Below, piece after piece: positions 49,168 through 57,358 of a stretch of DNA of 64,000 nt. Numbering within the stretch: position 1 is the first letter of the stretch; every line of letters begins with the position of its first letter. Source of the DNA: Moorella mulderi DSM 14980 (GTDB lineage Bacteria; Bacillota; DSM-521; Neomoorellales; Neomoorellaceae). The notes below the pieces were generated by a model. The model was given only the letters and a program-made list of their open reading frames with translations, was not told where the DNA came from and searched no databases. Location: contig NZ_LTBC01000009.1 of the NCBI RefSeq assembly GCF_001594015.1, positions 1 through 64,000 on the forward strand, written 5' to 3'. A program made the translations under genes and the position numbers.

Positions 49168-50247
49168 TTAACGGGTAAACTCTTTATTCCACTTCTCAGT
49201 AAGAGATTGCTTCTCCTGGTTAATCCACTTCCAGTCCCAGGTGATTATACTCTGGAGTTTATCGCCATAAATCGGAATATCGCTTTGAAGTTCAGGCGGT
49301 ACACTAACCTTCACATTGGCCGGCGTAGTGTAGAACTTCCGCATCCATTTTTCCTGCACCTCGGGTCTCAAGTTGTAGTCTATCCAGGCGTATGCTAGAT
49401 CCTTGACTTTGCTGCCTTTAGTAACGTTAAAGTCCTGCTCGAACATGTATACGCCTTCTGTGGGTGCTACCCACCCAATCGGCAAACCCTGGTGGCGCAA
49501 CCGCGCTACCGCCGGAGAATCCAGGATACCAATATCGATCTCGCCCTGTGAAAGTAGTTTTTCCATATCACCCGAGAAGTCGGTTTGCTTAAACGGCTTA
49601 AGCTTCTTAATTTCCTCCAGCGCCACATCGATGTTATGCTCGTCCCCGGTGAAAACCTTACTCACAAGCGTAACGAACATCATGCCAGCAGAATTGGTGA
49701 TAGTGTATAGCCCCAACTTGCCCTTATATTCAGGCTTCCACAGATCTTTCCAGCTAGTAGGCGGATTTTTCACCCGGTCGGTGCGGTAGGCAATCCCGAT
49801 AGGCTGGATTATGCCTAAGACACCGTTATCATCCTTGTTGCGGAGAAGCGGGTGCACGTCCTTGAGATTTGGAACCTTGTCCGACGGAAGAGGTACGAAA
49901 AAGCCCTCAGCCCGTTCCTGGCTGGCCCAGATTTCGTTAGTCATTACTACATCATAAGGAGGATTGTCGGGGCCAGCCGCCCTCATCTTTGCCAGCCAAT
50001 CCTTAGCTAAACCAACCGCGAGCTCAACCTTGCAGTTGTATTCCTTTTCAAAAGATGGAATAACTTCGGAGCGGAAAAATTCCTCATAGGCACCGCCGTA
50101 ACTTGTTACCACTAACTTGCGTGGAGCCTGTTGCTGGCCAGCTTGGTCTTGTTGTTTTCCGCATCCGACTTGTAAAAGAATAAAACTAATGGCCAACATC
50201 AGTGCCAGTACCCTTTTTATACGTCGAATGTGATGCCTCCAGGTCAT
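49168..50247 (-). CDS. Extracellular substrate-binding lipoprotein, PotD-like
   Basis: A 359-residue binding protein. A hydrophobic signal (LALMLAISFILLQVGC) ends in a lipobox Cys; the mature part begins GKQQDQAGQQ. The body is a periplasmic-binding fold of the polyamine/iron type (KLVVTSYGGAYEEFFRSEVI, then PFKQTDFSGDMEKLLSQGEI). Start ATG 50247 is preferred since GGGAGG lies 7 bases before it. Substrate specificity cannot be read from sequence; the family also takes up non-polyamine amines and small amino acids. Confidence 0.92.
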   Translation of the reverse strand: MTWRHHIRRIKRVLALMLAISFILLQVGCGKQQDQAGQQQAPRKLVVTSYGGAYEEFFRSEVIPSFEKEYNCKVELAVGLAKDWLAKMRAAGPDNPPYDVVMTNEIWASQERAEGFFVPLPSDKVPNLKDVHPLLRNKDDNGVLGIIQPIGIAYRTDRVKNPPTSWKDLWKPEYKGKLGLYTITNSAGMMFVTLVSKVFTGDEHNIDVALEEIKKLKPFKQTDFSGDMEKLLSQGEIDIGILDSPAVARLRHQGLPIGWVAPTEGVYMFEQDFNVTKGSKVKDLAYAWIDYNLRPEVQEKWMRKFYTTPANVKVSVPPELQSDIPIYGDKLQSIITWDWKWINQEKQSLTEKWNKEFTR

Positions 50248-50379
50248 CTGATTTCCTCCCATCATGAGATTTCTTGGTTTGCGCCTTCAAATCCGCGTCT
50301 TAACCCATCCCCGAATATTCCTTAAGTTACAACCGAAAGCCTAAATCCTATCTAAATAATGGCACCCTTTTGTCCTTGA

Positions 50380-51579
50380 CTATATATCCGTGTCTTTCTC
50401 CAATACCGGCAGGTCTAAATTTATCAATTCCGGGTATTTCAGACCGCTACCGGTGTTTAAAACAACCACCTTTTCATCGGGCTTCAGGAAACCGCTTGTC
50501 AGCAATTTTTGCGCTCCGGCGACGGCGGCGGCGCCCTCGGGGCAAATAAACATGCCCTCGGTCCTGGCGACAAGTTTTACCGCTGCCAGGATCTCATCGT
50601 CGCTAACACTTACCGCCGTACCGCCGCTTTCATAAACCGCCTCGAGTACCAGAAAATCACCTAAAGCCTTGGGCACCCGGATACCGCCAGCAATAGTCTG
50701 CGCACCCTCAAAAAACTCCGATTCCTTCTTGCCTTCCTGGAAAGCCTTAACAATAGGAGAACACCCTTCGGCCTGGACGGCAATCATCTTGGGTAAGGGC
50801 CCTTTAATCCAGCCAATGGCCTTGAGTTCTTGCAGGGCTTTCCAGATGCCGATGATACCCACCCCGCCGCCGGTAGGATAGAGGACGGCATCGGGTAGCT
50901 CCCAGTTAAATTGCTCGGCAATTTCCAGGCCCATGGTTTTTTTGCCTTCAATGCGATATGGCTCTTTTAAAGTTGAAGCATCAAACCAGCCGTATTTTTT
51001 TACTCCCCGGGCAATTATTTTCCCGGCGTCAGAAATTAAACCTTTAACTAAGTAAGTCCGGGCACCGCTGACTACACACTCTTTTTTAGCCAGATCGGGA
51101 GCATCAACCGGCATGGCAATAATCATTTCCATCCCCGCCTTGGCCCCATAGGAAGACCAGGCACCACCGGCATTGCCGGCTGTGGGCATGGCAATTGTTT
51201 TAATACCCAATTCCTTAGCCCTGGAAACGCCTACGGCGGCACCCCGGGCCTTAAAAGTCCCGGTTGGATTTAAGCCCTCATCTTTGATATAAAGGTGCTT
51301 AAATCCCAGCTCCCGCCCCAAGTTGTTGGCAGTAAAGATAGGAGTAAAACCCTCTCCCAGGGAAACGATATTTTCTTCCTTCTCCAGGGGTAAAAACTCC
51401 CAGTAACGCCAGAGGTCGGCCCGCCTGCCTTTTAAGTCCTCTTTTTTCACAGTCTTCTCCAAACGTTCCAGGTCATAGTGCACCAGTAATGGCGAACTAC
51501 AATGGCAAAGGTTATGTACTTCGCTGGCAGAATAAGTAGCATGACACTTTGGACACTCCAAACATCGGACAAAACTCAT
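50380..51579 (-). CDS. Threonine synthase-like PLP enzyme
   Basis: A 399-residue PLP-dependent enzyme of the threonine synthase/dehydratase fold. The N-terminus holds a zinc-ribbon-like CLECPKCHATYSASEV...CHC, as in class with threonine synthase. The PLP Lys is in NPTGTFKARGAAVG near 100, the phosphate-binding GNAGG in TAGNAGGAWSSYG near 140 and a Gly-rich loop TGGGVGIIGIWKA near 240. The ATG at 51579 follows GAGGAGGAAGAG. It could make threonine, or act as an ammonia-lyase in amino acid breakdown; RidA upstream, which clears enamines from such lyases, favours the latter slightly. Confidence 0.85.
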   Translation of the reverse strand: MSFVRCLECPKCHATYSASEVHNLCHCSSPLLVHYDLERLEKTVKKEDLKGRRADLWRYWEFLPLEKEENIVSLGEGFTPIFTANNLGRELGFKHLYIKDEGLNPTGTFKARGAAVGVSRAKELGIKTIAMPTAGNAGGAWSSYGAKAGMEMIIAMPVDAPDLAKKECVVSGARTYLVKGLISDAGKIIARGVKKYGWFDASTLKEPYRIEGKKTMGLEIAEQFNWELPDAVLYPTGGGVGIIGIWKALQELKAIGWIKGPLPKMIAVQAEGCSPIVKAFQEGKKESEFFEGAQTIAGGIRVPKALGDFLVLEAVYESGGTAVSVSDDEILAAVKLVARTEGMFICPEGAAAVAGAQKLLTSGFLKPDEKVVVLNTGSGLKYPELINLDLPVLEKDTDI

Positions 51580-51671
51580 TGTCTCTTCCTCCTCAAACGC
51601 TGCCACTTTAGCTAAATGTACCTGTGGCTATTAAAATTCCTCCAGCCAGCTATTCTTGACCACCCCCTTCT

Positions 51672-52070
51672 TTACTTATCTTCGACAACCGCCATCGCCT
51701 CAATCTCCACCAGTACATTTTTGGGTAAGCGGGCCACTTCAACGCAGGAACGGGCCGGGGGTTCCTTGGTAAAATAACGGCTGTAAACTTCATTTATGGC
51801 ATCGAAATCATTCATATCTTTAATGTACAGGGTTGTTTTAACAACATTCTCCAAACCGGCCCCGGCGGCTGCCAGTATGGCCTGCAAGTTGGCCATGACC
51901 TGTTCAGTCTGCCTGGCAACCCCCCCGGCGACAACCTGGCCGGTGGCCGGATCAATGGGTATCTGGCCAGATGTAAAAATAATGTTGCCAGCTTTTATGG
52001 CCTGGGAATAGGGACCAATGGCTGCCGGTGCGGCGCCTGTTGTAATTGTAGCAACGTTTTTAGAGCGCAT
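51672..52070 (-). CDS. ridA: RidA-family enamine/imine deaminase
   Basis: A 132-residue RidA protein, which hydrolyses reactive enamines formed by PLP dehydratases. Visible landmarks are [37 protein letters not shown], and the C-terminal [20 protein letters not shown] with the Arg and Cys of the active pocket. I start it at ATG 52070 after AAAGGA; the upstream frame to 52127 has no site. It lies upstream of the threonine synthase-like gene, 92 bases apart. Confidence 0.93.
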   Translation of the reverse strand: MRSKNVATITTGAAPAAIGPYSQAIKAGNIIFTSGQIPIDPATGQVVAGGVARQTEQVMANLQAILAAAGAGLENVVKTTLYIKDMNDFDAINEVYSRYFTKEPPARSCVEVARLPKNVLVEIEAMAVVEDK

Positions 52071-52111
52071 TTCATCAAATCCTTTCTCAACTGTAGCATT
52101 AAATTTTATCA

Positions 52112-52137
52112 TTCGACATAACCACAATTTTTCCTGC
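52112..52137 (-). promoter_or_regulatory. GCAGGA / TGTCGAA two-part motif, instance 3
   Basis: GCAGGAAAAATTG is followed by TTATGTCGAATG on the minus strand, about 40 bases before the ridA start. It is just downstream of the -10 element TATGAT, so it overlaps the expected start site and early leader. Confidence 0.55.
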
Positions 52138-52139
52138 TC

Positions 52140-52168
52140 ATCATAAAATTTTTTTGTAGTCTATACAA
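52140..52168 (-). promoter_or_regulatory. Proximal ridA promoter with overlapping operator dyad
   Basis: On the minus strand TTGTAT (-35) and TATGAT (-10) are 17 bases apart. A perfect dyad TTTTGTA-N5-TACAAAA (52152-52170) covers the -35 box and part of the spacer. It looks like a GntR-type operator site, but the regulator is not identified. Confidence 0.65.
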
Positions 52169-52473
52169 AAATTTTTTCCTAACCTCTCATTCCTACCAGG
52201 AACCACCGCTTTAAGACAGCGGAACATATCTGTTCCTGGGCGGGGTTAAAGTCCGGGCAACAACAAAAATGCAGGGAATAGAAGTACACCCATATCACCC
52301 TCGGTATCATATGGCTGCATCTCCTAAGACATCTGTTTACCCAAGTCCCTAAAAGATTAGGCTGGCTAATGTAAGGTTTTACAAAGATATAAAGCCCCGG
52401 CGTGCCTCATTGCACACACGGGGCTTCTTTACCAAAATCAGGCTTCCTTGCCAGGTCTTTTGTTGACAATAAT
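52169..52473 (-). other. ridA upstream region with two folded elements, no gene
   Basis: About 300 bases with no credible gene. A nested inverted repeat at 52196-52239 (CCAGGAAC paired with GTTCCTGG, with an inner CCGCT/AGCGG stem) and a strong hairpin at 52392-52427 are the only clear structures. If transcription starts at the distal promoter (52474-52501), both would be in the ridA leader. Confidence 0.45.
52392..52427. terminator. Terminator-like hairpin in ridA leader
   Basis: AAGCCCC and GGGGCTT, with an inner CGTGC/GCACA part, form a strong stem followed by T-rich sequence on either strand (CTTTATATCTTT on the minus, CTTCTTT on the plus). No gene ends nearby on either side; it may be an attenuator of the distal ridA transcript or a relic of sequence lost at the nearby IS insertion. 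Confidence 0.55.
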
Positions 52474-52501
52474 ATTATACTATCATGTTTTCATTTGTCA
52501 A
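52474..52501 (-). promoter_or_regulatory. Distal promoter toward ridA
   Basis: On the minus strand TTGACA (complement of 52496-52501) and TATAAT (complement of 52474-52479) are 16 bases apart, both perfect hexamers. It would give a leader of about 400 bases before ridA. It lies 18 bases from the edge of the ISNCY-like element. Confidence 0.65.
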
Positions 52502-52518
52502 TACCCCGCGGGCTCTAT

Positions 52519-53964
52519 GTGTGTGATCCATTTGTGATATTGTCAGGGTGAAATCCATCTGTAAAAATGTCAGTATGAGTAGGGAGAGGATTACCTTGTC
52601 ACAGATGGAAATGAACCGGGTAATTATTTTACAAAAAGCTTTAGATGGGGAGGTTTCAGTACCGTATGCAGCCTTCATCTTGGGGATTAGCGAACGCCAT
52701 GCCTATCGCCTTAAGGCAAAACTTCAAACCTCTGGCCCCGCAGGCCTGGCCCACGGAAATCGTGGCCGTAAACCCGCTCATGCCCTCCCTGATAATATCC
52801 GTCAGGAGGTAGTGCAGCTCGCTCAAACTAAATACAGTGGGTGCAATTACACTTTCTTGAGCGAACTGCTCTGCGAGCATGAAGGTATTTGTTTAAGCCC
52901 GGCTTCTGTGGGCCGTATCCTTAAAGCCGCTGGTATCCTTAGTCCCAGGAAACACCGGCCCCATAAACCCCATTGCCGCCGTCCTCGTAAACCGCAATTC
53001 GGGATGCTGGTCCAAATTGATGGTAGCCACCATGATTGGCTGGAGGGCCGTGGTCCATCGCTGGTTTTATTGCTGGCCGTCGACGACGCTACTGGCCGAA
53101 TTCTTTCCGCCCTCTTCTGGCCTGCTGAGGATTTCGAGGGTTATTGCCGTCTCTTATACCAACTTATCTCCCAGCACGGCATCCCTCTTGCTATTTATTC
53201 GGACAAGCATACCCTCTTCTTCTCACTGAAAGAGAAGCAGGATCACCTTACTCTTGAGGAGCAATTCCTGGGTGAGAGACGCTCTTTAACCCATATTGGC
53301 CGCATCTTAAGGGACCTTGACATCCAGCATATTCCGGCCTATTCTCCCCAGGCTAAAGGCCGCATTGAGCACTCTTTTGAGACTTTGCAGCAAAGGCTGG
53401 TTATCAAACTCCGCCTGGCTGGCGCCTCTTCCCTTGAAGAGGCTAACGCCGTACTTCCGGATTTTATTGAGCATTACAATGAAAAATTCGCCGTTCCCCC
53501 GGCTGAAACTGTTTCGGCCTTCCGCCCCATTCCTTCTCATTTGCGCCTGGAATATATCTTCTCCTGGAAGGAATATAGAACCTTAAATCCTGGCTATATA
53601 TACTATTCACTTCCAGGGTAAGACATATAAAGTTTTAAACCCTAAAGGTGCGCCTTTTATCCCCCTTCGCTCCGTTGTGGAGGTCCTTAAACCCCTGCAC
53701 GGTGCTTTGTGCGTTGCTTGGCAGGGCCATTTTTATAGCCTTGAGGTATTCTTGGAAAATGCTAAAAGCAATTCAGAGAATAATATGCCTGCTATAGCTC
53801 TAGAAAAAAGCGCGGGCTCTACTCCTTCTCTTCCTCGTAGGCCCGCTGCAGATCATCCATGGCGTAAACCATGGAAATCTCGCAGGCCTAATTATACCAC
53901 GTCCCTGACAGAATCACAGATGTGTTTTACCTGACATTTTCATTGACGCTTGACATACCCGTTA
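52519..53964 (+). mobile_element. ISNCY-like insertion element, decayed
   Basis: The element carries one frameshifted transposase. Similar inverted sequences occur at both ends: TGTCAGGGTGAAATCC...CTGTAAAAATGTCAG on the left and CTGACAGAATCACAGATG...ACCTGACA on the right, about 25-50 bases in. The 8-base GGCTCTAT is found at 52511-52518 and 53965-53972, which may be the target duplication. The exact ends are uncertain. Confidence 0.6.
52575..53934 (+). pseudogene. ISNCY-family transposase, frameshifted near the 3' end
   Basis: The first frame (to 53621) begins MSRERITLSQMEMNRVIILQ with an HTH region and an integrase-type catalytic core (MLVQIDGSHHDWLEG, VDDATGRIL, SDKHTLFFSL, AYSPQAKGRIEHSFETLQQR). 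The protein is interrupted at LNPGYIYYSLPG*. The continuation TIHFQGKTYKVLNPKGAPFI is found one frame away up to 53934. The break is at a TATATATA stretch near 53600, and removal of four bases would restore GYTIHFQGK. The start may also be a GTG at 52548. The protein is probably inactive. Confidence 0.85.
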
Positions 53965-53998
53965 GGCTCTATCGGTAACATTTTTTATAATTTTTGCC

Positions 53999-54027
53999 TT
54001 GACAGTCCCTGGGAGTGGTTTTATAAT
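53999..54027 (+). promoter_or_regulatory. Near-perfect sigma-A promoter for the uxaA-like pair
   Basis: TTGACA (53999-54004) and TATAAT (54022-54027) are separated by 17 bases, about 85 bases before the GTG start at 54111. Both hexamers are perfect, so expression may be high and the leader short. Confidence 0.8.
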
Positions 54028-54110
54028 AAAAGTGGTCCTACCACAGACCTCACACTTTATGCCTTCCAGATGAGGCCTATTCTTACATTTCCAGAGAGGG
54101 GGAACCTGTA

Positions 54111-54389
54111 GTGGAAAAATTCTTTGTCCATGACAAGCGGGATACCGTTGGCGTGGCCGTGGCCGATATCCAGGCCGGCGAAACGGTAACCGGGTGGGTA
54201 ATGGAGGACAACTCCATTGTCAGCGTCAAGGCCCTGAGCGACATCAAACTCGGCCACAAGATTGCCCTTAAGGACATCGCCAAAGGTGAAACTGTAATCA
54301 AGTACGGCGAACCCATCGGCAAAACCGTAGCCCCCATCGCCAAAGGCGAACATGTCCACGTCCATAATTTAAAAACTGCGAGGTGGTAA
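54111..54389 (+). CDS. UxaA-family lyase, small (SAF-domain) subunit
   Basis: A 92-residue SAF-domain protein, corresponding to the N-terminal part of altronate dehydratase (UxaA) or the small subunit of split UxaA-like lyases. Visible are [20 protein letters not shown] and [12 protein letters not shown] at the end. It starts at GTG after GAGGGGG. Its end overlaps the large subunit by 7 bases. Confidence 0.88.
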   Translation: MEKFFVHDKRDTVGVAVADIQAGETVTGWVMEDNSIVSVKALSDIKLGHKIALKDIAKGETVIKYGEPIGKTVAPIAKGEHVHVHNLKTARW

Positions 54390-55552
54390 AAATGACCGGG
54401 ACCAAATTCATGGGCTACCGCCGGGAAAACGGCAGCGTCGGCGTCCGCAACCGGGTAGTTATACTTCCCTTAGATGACCTTTCCAATGCTGCCGCCGAAG
54501 GGGTAGCCAAGCTCATTGACGGTACCATCGCCCTGCCCCATCCTTACGGCCGCCTCCAATTCGGCGAAGACCTGGAACTCCTTTTCCGGACCTTAATCGG
54601 CACCGGCTCCAACCCCAATGTGGCGGCCTGCATAGTTATCGGCATTGAACCCAACTGGACCAACCGCGTGGTGGAAGGCATCGCCAAAACGGGAAAACCC
54701 GTGGCCGGCTTTGCCATTGAACGCTACGGCGACCTGAAGGTCATCGAAATGGCCTCCCGTAAAGCCATCGAATTTGTCCAGTACGCTACCGAATTGCAAA
54801 AAGAGGAATGCGATATCTCCGAACTGGTCGTCAGCATCAAGTGCGGCGAGTCCGACACCACCTCTGGGTTGGCCTCCAATCCTTCCATAGGTAACGCCGT
54901 CGATCGCCTGGTCGATATGGGCGTGACCGTCCTCTTCGGTGAAACCTCCGAACTCACCGGTGGTGAGCACCTGGTGGCCGCCCGCTGCGCCACCCCGGAG
55001 GTCCGTGAACAGTTCATGCAGAGCTTTAAATCCTACAGCGACTTTATTATCTCCCAGGGCGTCGACCTCTGCGGCTCCCAGCCCACCGAAGGCAATATCG
55101 CCGGCGGCCTGACCACCATCGAAGAGAAGGCCCTCGGTAACATCCAGAAAATCGGCAAGCGGGCCATGATCCAGGGTGTCCTCCAGCCGGCCGAAGCCCC
55201 CAAAGGTAAAGGTTTGTGGTACATGGAGACCTCCTCTGCCGGCGCCGAAGCCGTTACCCTTTTTGCCGCCGGCGGCTCGGTCCTGCACTTCTTCACCACC
55301 GGCCAGGGCAACATCGTCGGCAACCCCATCATCCCGGTAATCAAGATTTCAGCCAACCCGGTGACGGTCAGCACCATGAGCGAGCACATTGACGTCGACC
55401 TGACAGGTCTTCTACGCCGGGAAATGGACCTCGACGGTGCCGGTACCGCTATTCTGGACATGTTTATCCGTACCTTGAACGGCCGTTATACCTGTGCCGA
55501 AGCCCTGAGTCATAAGGAATTTATCCTCACCAAACTTTACCGCAGCGCTTAA
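54383..55552 (+). CDS. UxaA-family lyase, large subunit (altronate dehydratase or sulfolactate sulfo-lyase type)
   Basis: A 389-residue protein with [19 protein letters not shown] at the start, [20 protein letters not shown] near 150, and [20 protein letters not shown] near 230, all typical of the UxaA/GarD enzymes that remove water or sulfite from hydroxy acids at a metal site. Split small and large subunits are usual for sulfolactate sulfo-lyase SuyAB and for some altronate dehydratases. No other sugar acid or sulfonate genes lie beside it, so the substrate is not determined. Confidence 0.88.
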   Translation: MVKMTGTKFMGYRRENGSVGVRNRVVILPLDDLSNAAAEGVAKLIDGTIALPHPYGRLQFGEDLELLFRTLIGTGSNPNVAACIVIGIEPNWTNRVVEGIAKTGKPVAGFAIERYGDLKVIEMASRKAIEFVQYATELQKEECDISELVVSIKCGESDTTSGLASNPSIGNAVDRLVDMGVTVLFGETSELTGGEHLVAARCATPEVREQFMQSFKSYSDFIISQGVDLCGSQPTEGNIAGGLTTIEEKALGNIQKIGKRAMIQGVLQPAEAPKGKGLWYMETSSAGAEAVTLFAAGGSVLHFFTTGQGNIVGNPIIPVIKISANPVTVSTMSEHIDVDLTGLLRREMDLDGAGTAILDMFIRTLNGRYTCAEALSHKEFILTKLYRSA

Positions 55553-55610
55553 TATTATAGTATCCTTACCTGACGGCCAGGATGGCCGGCGGTATCATGG
55601 TAAAAAAATA

Positions 55611-55659
55611 AGTGGGAGACGAAAAGCGATTGGCATTCGCTCCAGTCTCCCACTTTTTA
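55611..55659. terminator. Bidirectional terminator between uxaA-like pair and sigF
   Basis: AGTGGGAGAC and GTCTCCCACT form a 10-bp stem with an inner AGCGA/TTCGCT part, flanked by AAAAAATA on the left and TTTTT on the right. It closes both convergent units. Confidence 0.85.
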
Positions 55660-55667
55660 GTTTGCTT

Positions 55668-56474
55668 TCACCCATTTTCTTTATCTGCCGGCGTCGCCTC
55701 TTCGTTTCCCTCCGCCTGCAACAGTTCCCTGATTTTCTGCAGGGCCTGGCGCTCAATACGGGAAATCTGCACCTGGGACAGCCCCATGCGGGCCGCTACT
55801 TGGGCCTGGGTTTTATCCTGGAAAAAACGCATGACCAGGACCCGCCGGTGTTTCTCCGGAATTTTACGCAGTACTTCCTTCAGGGCAATTTTATCCAGCC
55901 AGGCCGGCTCTTCCCCTTCTTCTGCGGCCAGCTGGTCCAGGACATAGATAGGGTCACCGTCATCCTGGTAAATGGTATCGTGGATGGACCCCGGCATCTG
56001 GACGGCTTCCAGGGCAGCGACTATCTCCTCCCGGGATAGATCCAGGGCTTCGGCTATTTCGCCAATGGCCGGCTCCCGGCCCAGTTTTTTAGCCAGTTCC
56101 TCCCGGGTGCGGTTAACCTTGAAGGCCGTCTCCTTTAAAGAGCGGCTTACCTTGACGGTGCTATCGTCCCGCAAAAACCGCCTGATTTCCCCCAAAATCA
56201 TGGGCACGGCATAGGTGGAAAACCGCACCTGGTAGCTCAGGTCAAATTTATCAATGGCCTTGATCAGGCCAATGGTACCGATCTGGAAGAGGTCCTCCAG
56301 TTCATAGTTACGATTTTCGAAGCGCTGGACCAGGTTAAAAACCAGCTTGAGATTGCAATTAATCAACCGCTCCCGGGCTTCTTTATCCCCTGCCTTGGCC
56401 CGGCGCAACAGCTCTTCCGTTTCAGCCTCGGACAGGAGGGGAAAGCGGGGCAGGTTCATTTCCGACAGGCGCAT
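55668..56474 (-). CDS. sigF: RNA polymerase sporulation sigma factor SigF
   Basis: SigF is the first compartment-specific sigma factor of the forespore. The 268 residues match: region 2 with DLFQIGTIGLIKAIDKFDLS and VRFSTYAVPMILGEIRRFLRD, region 3 with REELAKKLGREPAIGEIAEA, and region 4 with HTH VAARMGLSQVQISRIERQAL. It is the last gene of spoIIAA-spoIIAB-sigF, with 19 bases from spoIIAB. Confidence 0.96.
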   Translation of the reverse strand: MRLSEMNLPRFPLLSEAETEELLRRAKAGDKEARERLINCNLKLVFNLVQRFENRNYELEDLFQIGTIGLIKAIDKFDLSYQVRFSTYAVPMILGEIRRFLRDDSTVKVSRSLKETAFKVNRTREELAKKLGREPAIGEIAEALDLSREEIVAALEAVQMPGSIHDTIYQDDGDPIYVLDQLAAEEGEEPAWLDKIALKEVLRKIPEKHRRVLVMRFFQDKTQAQVAARMGLSQVQISRIERQALQKIRELLQAEGNEEATPADKENG

Positions 56475-56493
56475 GCTTTTGTCGCCACCTTAA

Positions 56494-56940
56494 CTACTTT
56501 CCAATCTCTCCCTTGAAGGCTTTAAACATTCTCACCCGCGTTCCCCGGTTGAGCTCCGAGGTCACCTCCAGTTCATCCATAAAGGCCTGCATAAAGGCGA
56601 AACCCAGGCCCATCCGCTCGGGATCGGTGGAGTAGGCCGGCTGCATGGCCAGGGCCACATCGGGGATACCGCACCCCTTATCCTCCACGGTAATTACCAG
56701 CCCTGCCTCCGTGCGCTCCACAGCCACCCGCACTATTCCCTGGGGTTCTCCATTATAGCCATGGATGATGGCATTGGACACCGCCTCGGAAACGGCAACT
56801 TTAATCTCTTCCAGTTCATTCAGGGTCATGTCCACCTGGGCGGCAAAGGTAGCCACAGCTACCCTGGCCAGCCCGACATTTTCCGGCAGGCTTAAAAACT
56901 CAAGGGCCATGCTGTTTTTAACTTGTGCCTCACCAGCCAT
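56494..56940 (-). CDS. spoIIAB: Anti-sigma F factor SpoIIAB
   Basis: SpoIIAB is a serine kinase of the GHKL fold that holds SigF inactive and phosphorylates SpoIIAA. The N box VAVSEAVSNAIIHGY, G1 box VEDKGCGIPD and GLGFAFMQ are visible in the 148 residues. The start overlaps the spoIIAA stop by one base (TGATG), so the two are coupled. An internal ATG ten codons in could also be used. Confidence 0.95.
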   Translation of the reverse strand: MAGEAQVKNSMALEFLSLPENVGLARVAVATFAAQVDMTLNELEEIKVAVSEAVSNAIIHGYNGEPQGIVRVAVERTEAGLVITVEDKGCGIPDVALAMQPAYSTDPERMGLGFAFMQAFMDELEVTSELNRGTRVRMFKAFKGEIGK

Positions 56941-57278
56941 CAGTCAACCCCTCCCGCAGTTTCCGGTCCATGGGGATGGATGGTCATAATTTTACTAAGG
57001 CCGGATATTTCCAGCAACCGCCTTACCTGGGGCTGGGGCCGGCAAATGACCACCCTACCTCCCTGCTTCTTTAAACGCCGGTAACGGCCCAGGATTACTC
57101 CCAGCCCTGAACTATCCATAAAGGTAACTCCTTCCAGATCCAGCATCAATACTTCCGGGTGGGCGTGATCCAGGCTGGCTTCCAGTTCCCGGCGCAAAGC
57201 GTCAGCGCTTTCCAGGTCAACCTCTCCCTTGACCCGCACCCAGAGTTCTTTACCTTCCATGCTAAAAAAAACCTGCAA
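56940..57278 (-). CDS. spoIIAA: Anti-anti-sigma factor SpoIIAA
   Basis: SpoIIAA binds SpoIIAB and frees SigF when not phosphorylated. The 112 residues have the STAS fold with the phosphorylation site FMDSSGLGV near residue 57. I use TTG 57278 because GAGGGGG precedes it; an in-frame ATG at 57260 is possible. It begins the spoIIA operon, with dacF upstream on the same strand. Confidence 0.94.
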   Translation of the reverse strand: MQVFFSMEGKELWVRVKGEVDLESADALRRELEASLDHAHPEVLMLDLEGVTFMDSSGLGVILGRYRRLKKQGGRVVICRPQPQVRRLLEISGLSKIMTIHPHGPETAGGVD

Positions 57279-57358
57279 AGGAAAAACCCCCTCGTTACGA
57301 TCTCCGAAGGGGTTAATTCGCTCTTCACCGGCTTTCTTCCTGCTAAATAATGGTAAAA

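Noticed and set aside
54593-55288. 231-codon minus-strand frame in the UxaA-like gene
   Set aside because: Gly/Asp/Phe-rich antisense shadow; the plus-strand protein has clear family motifs.
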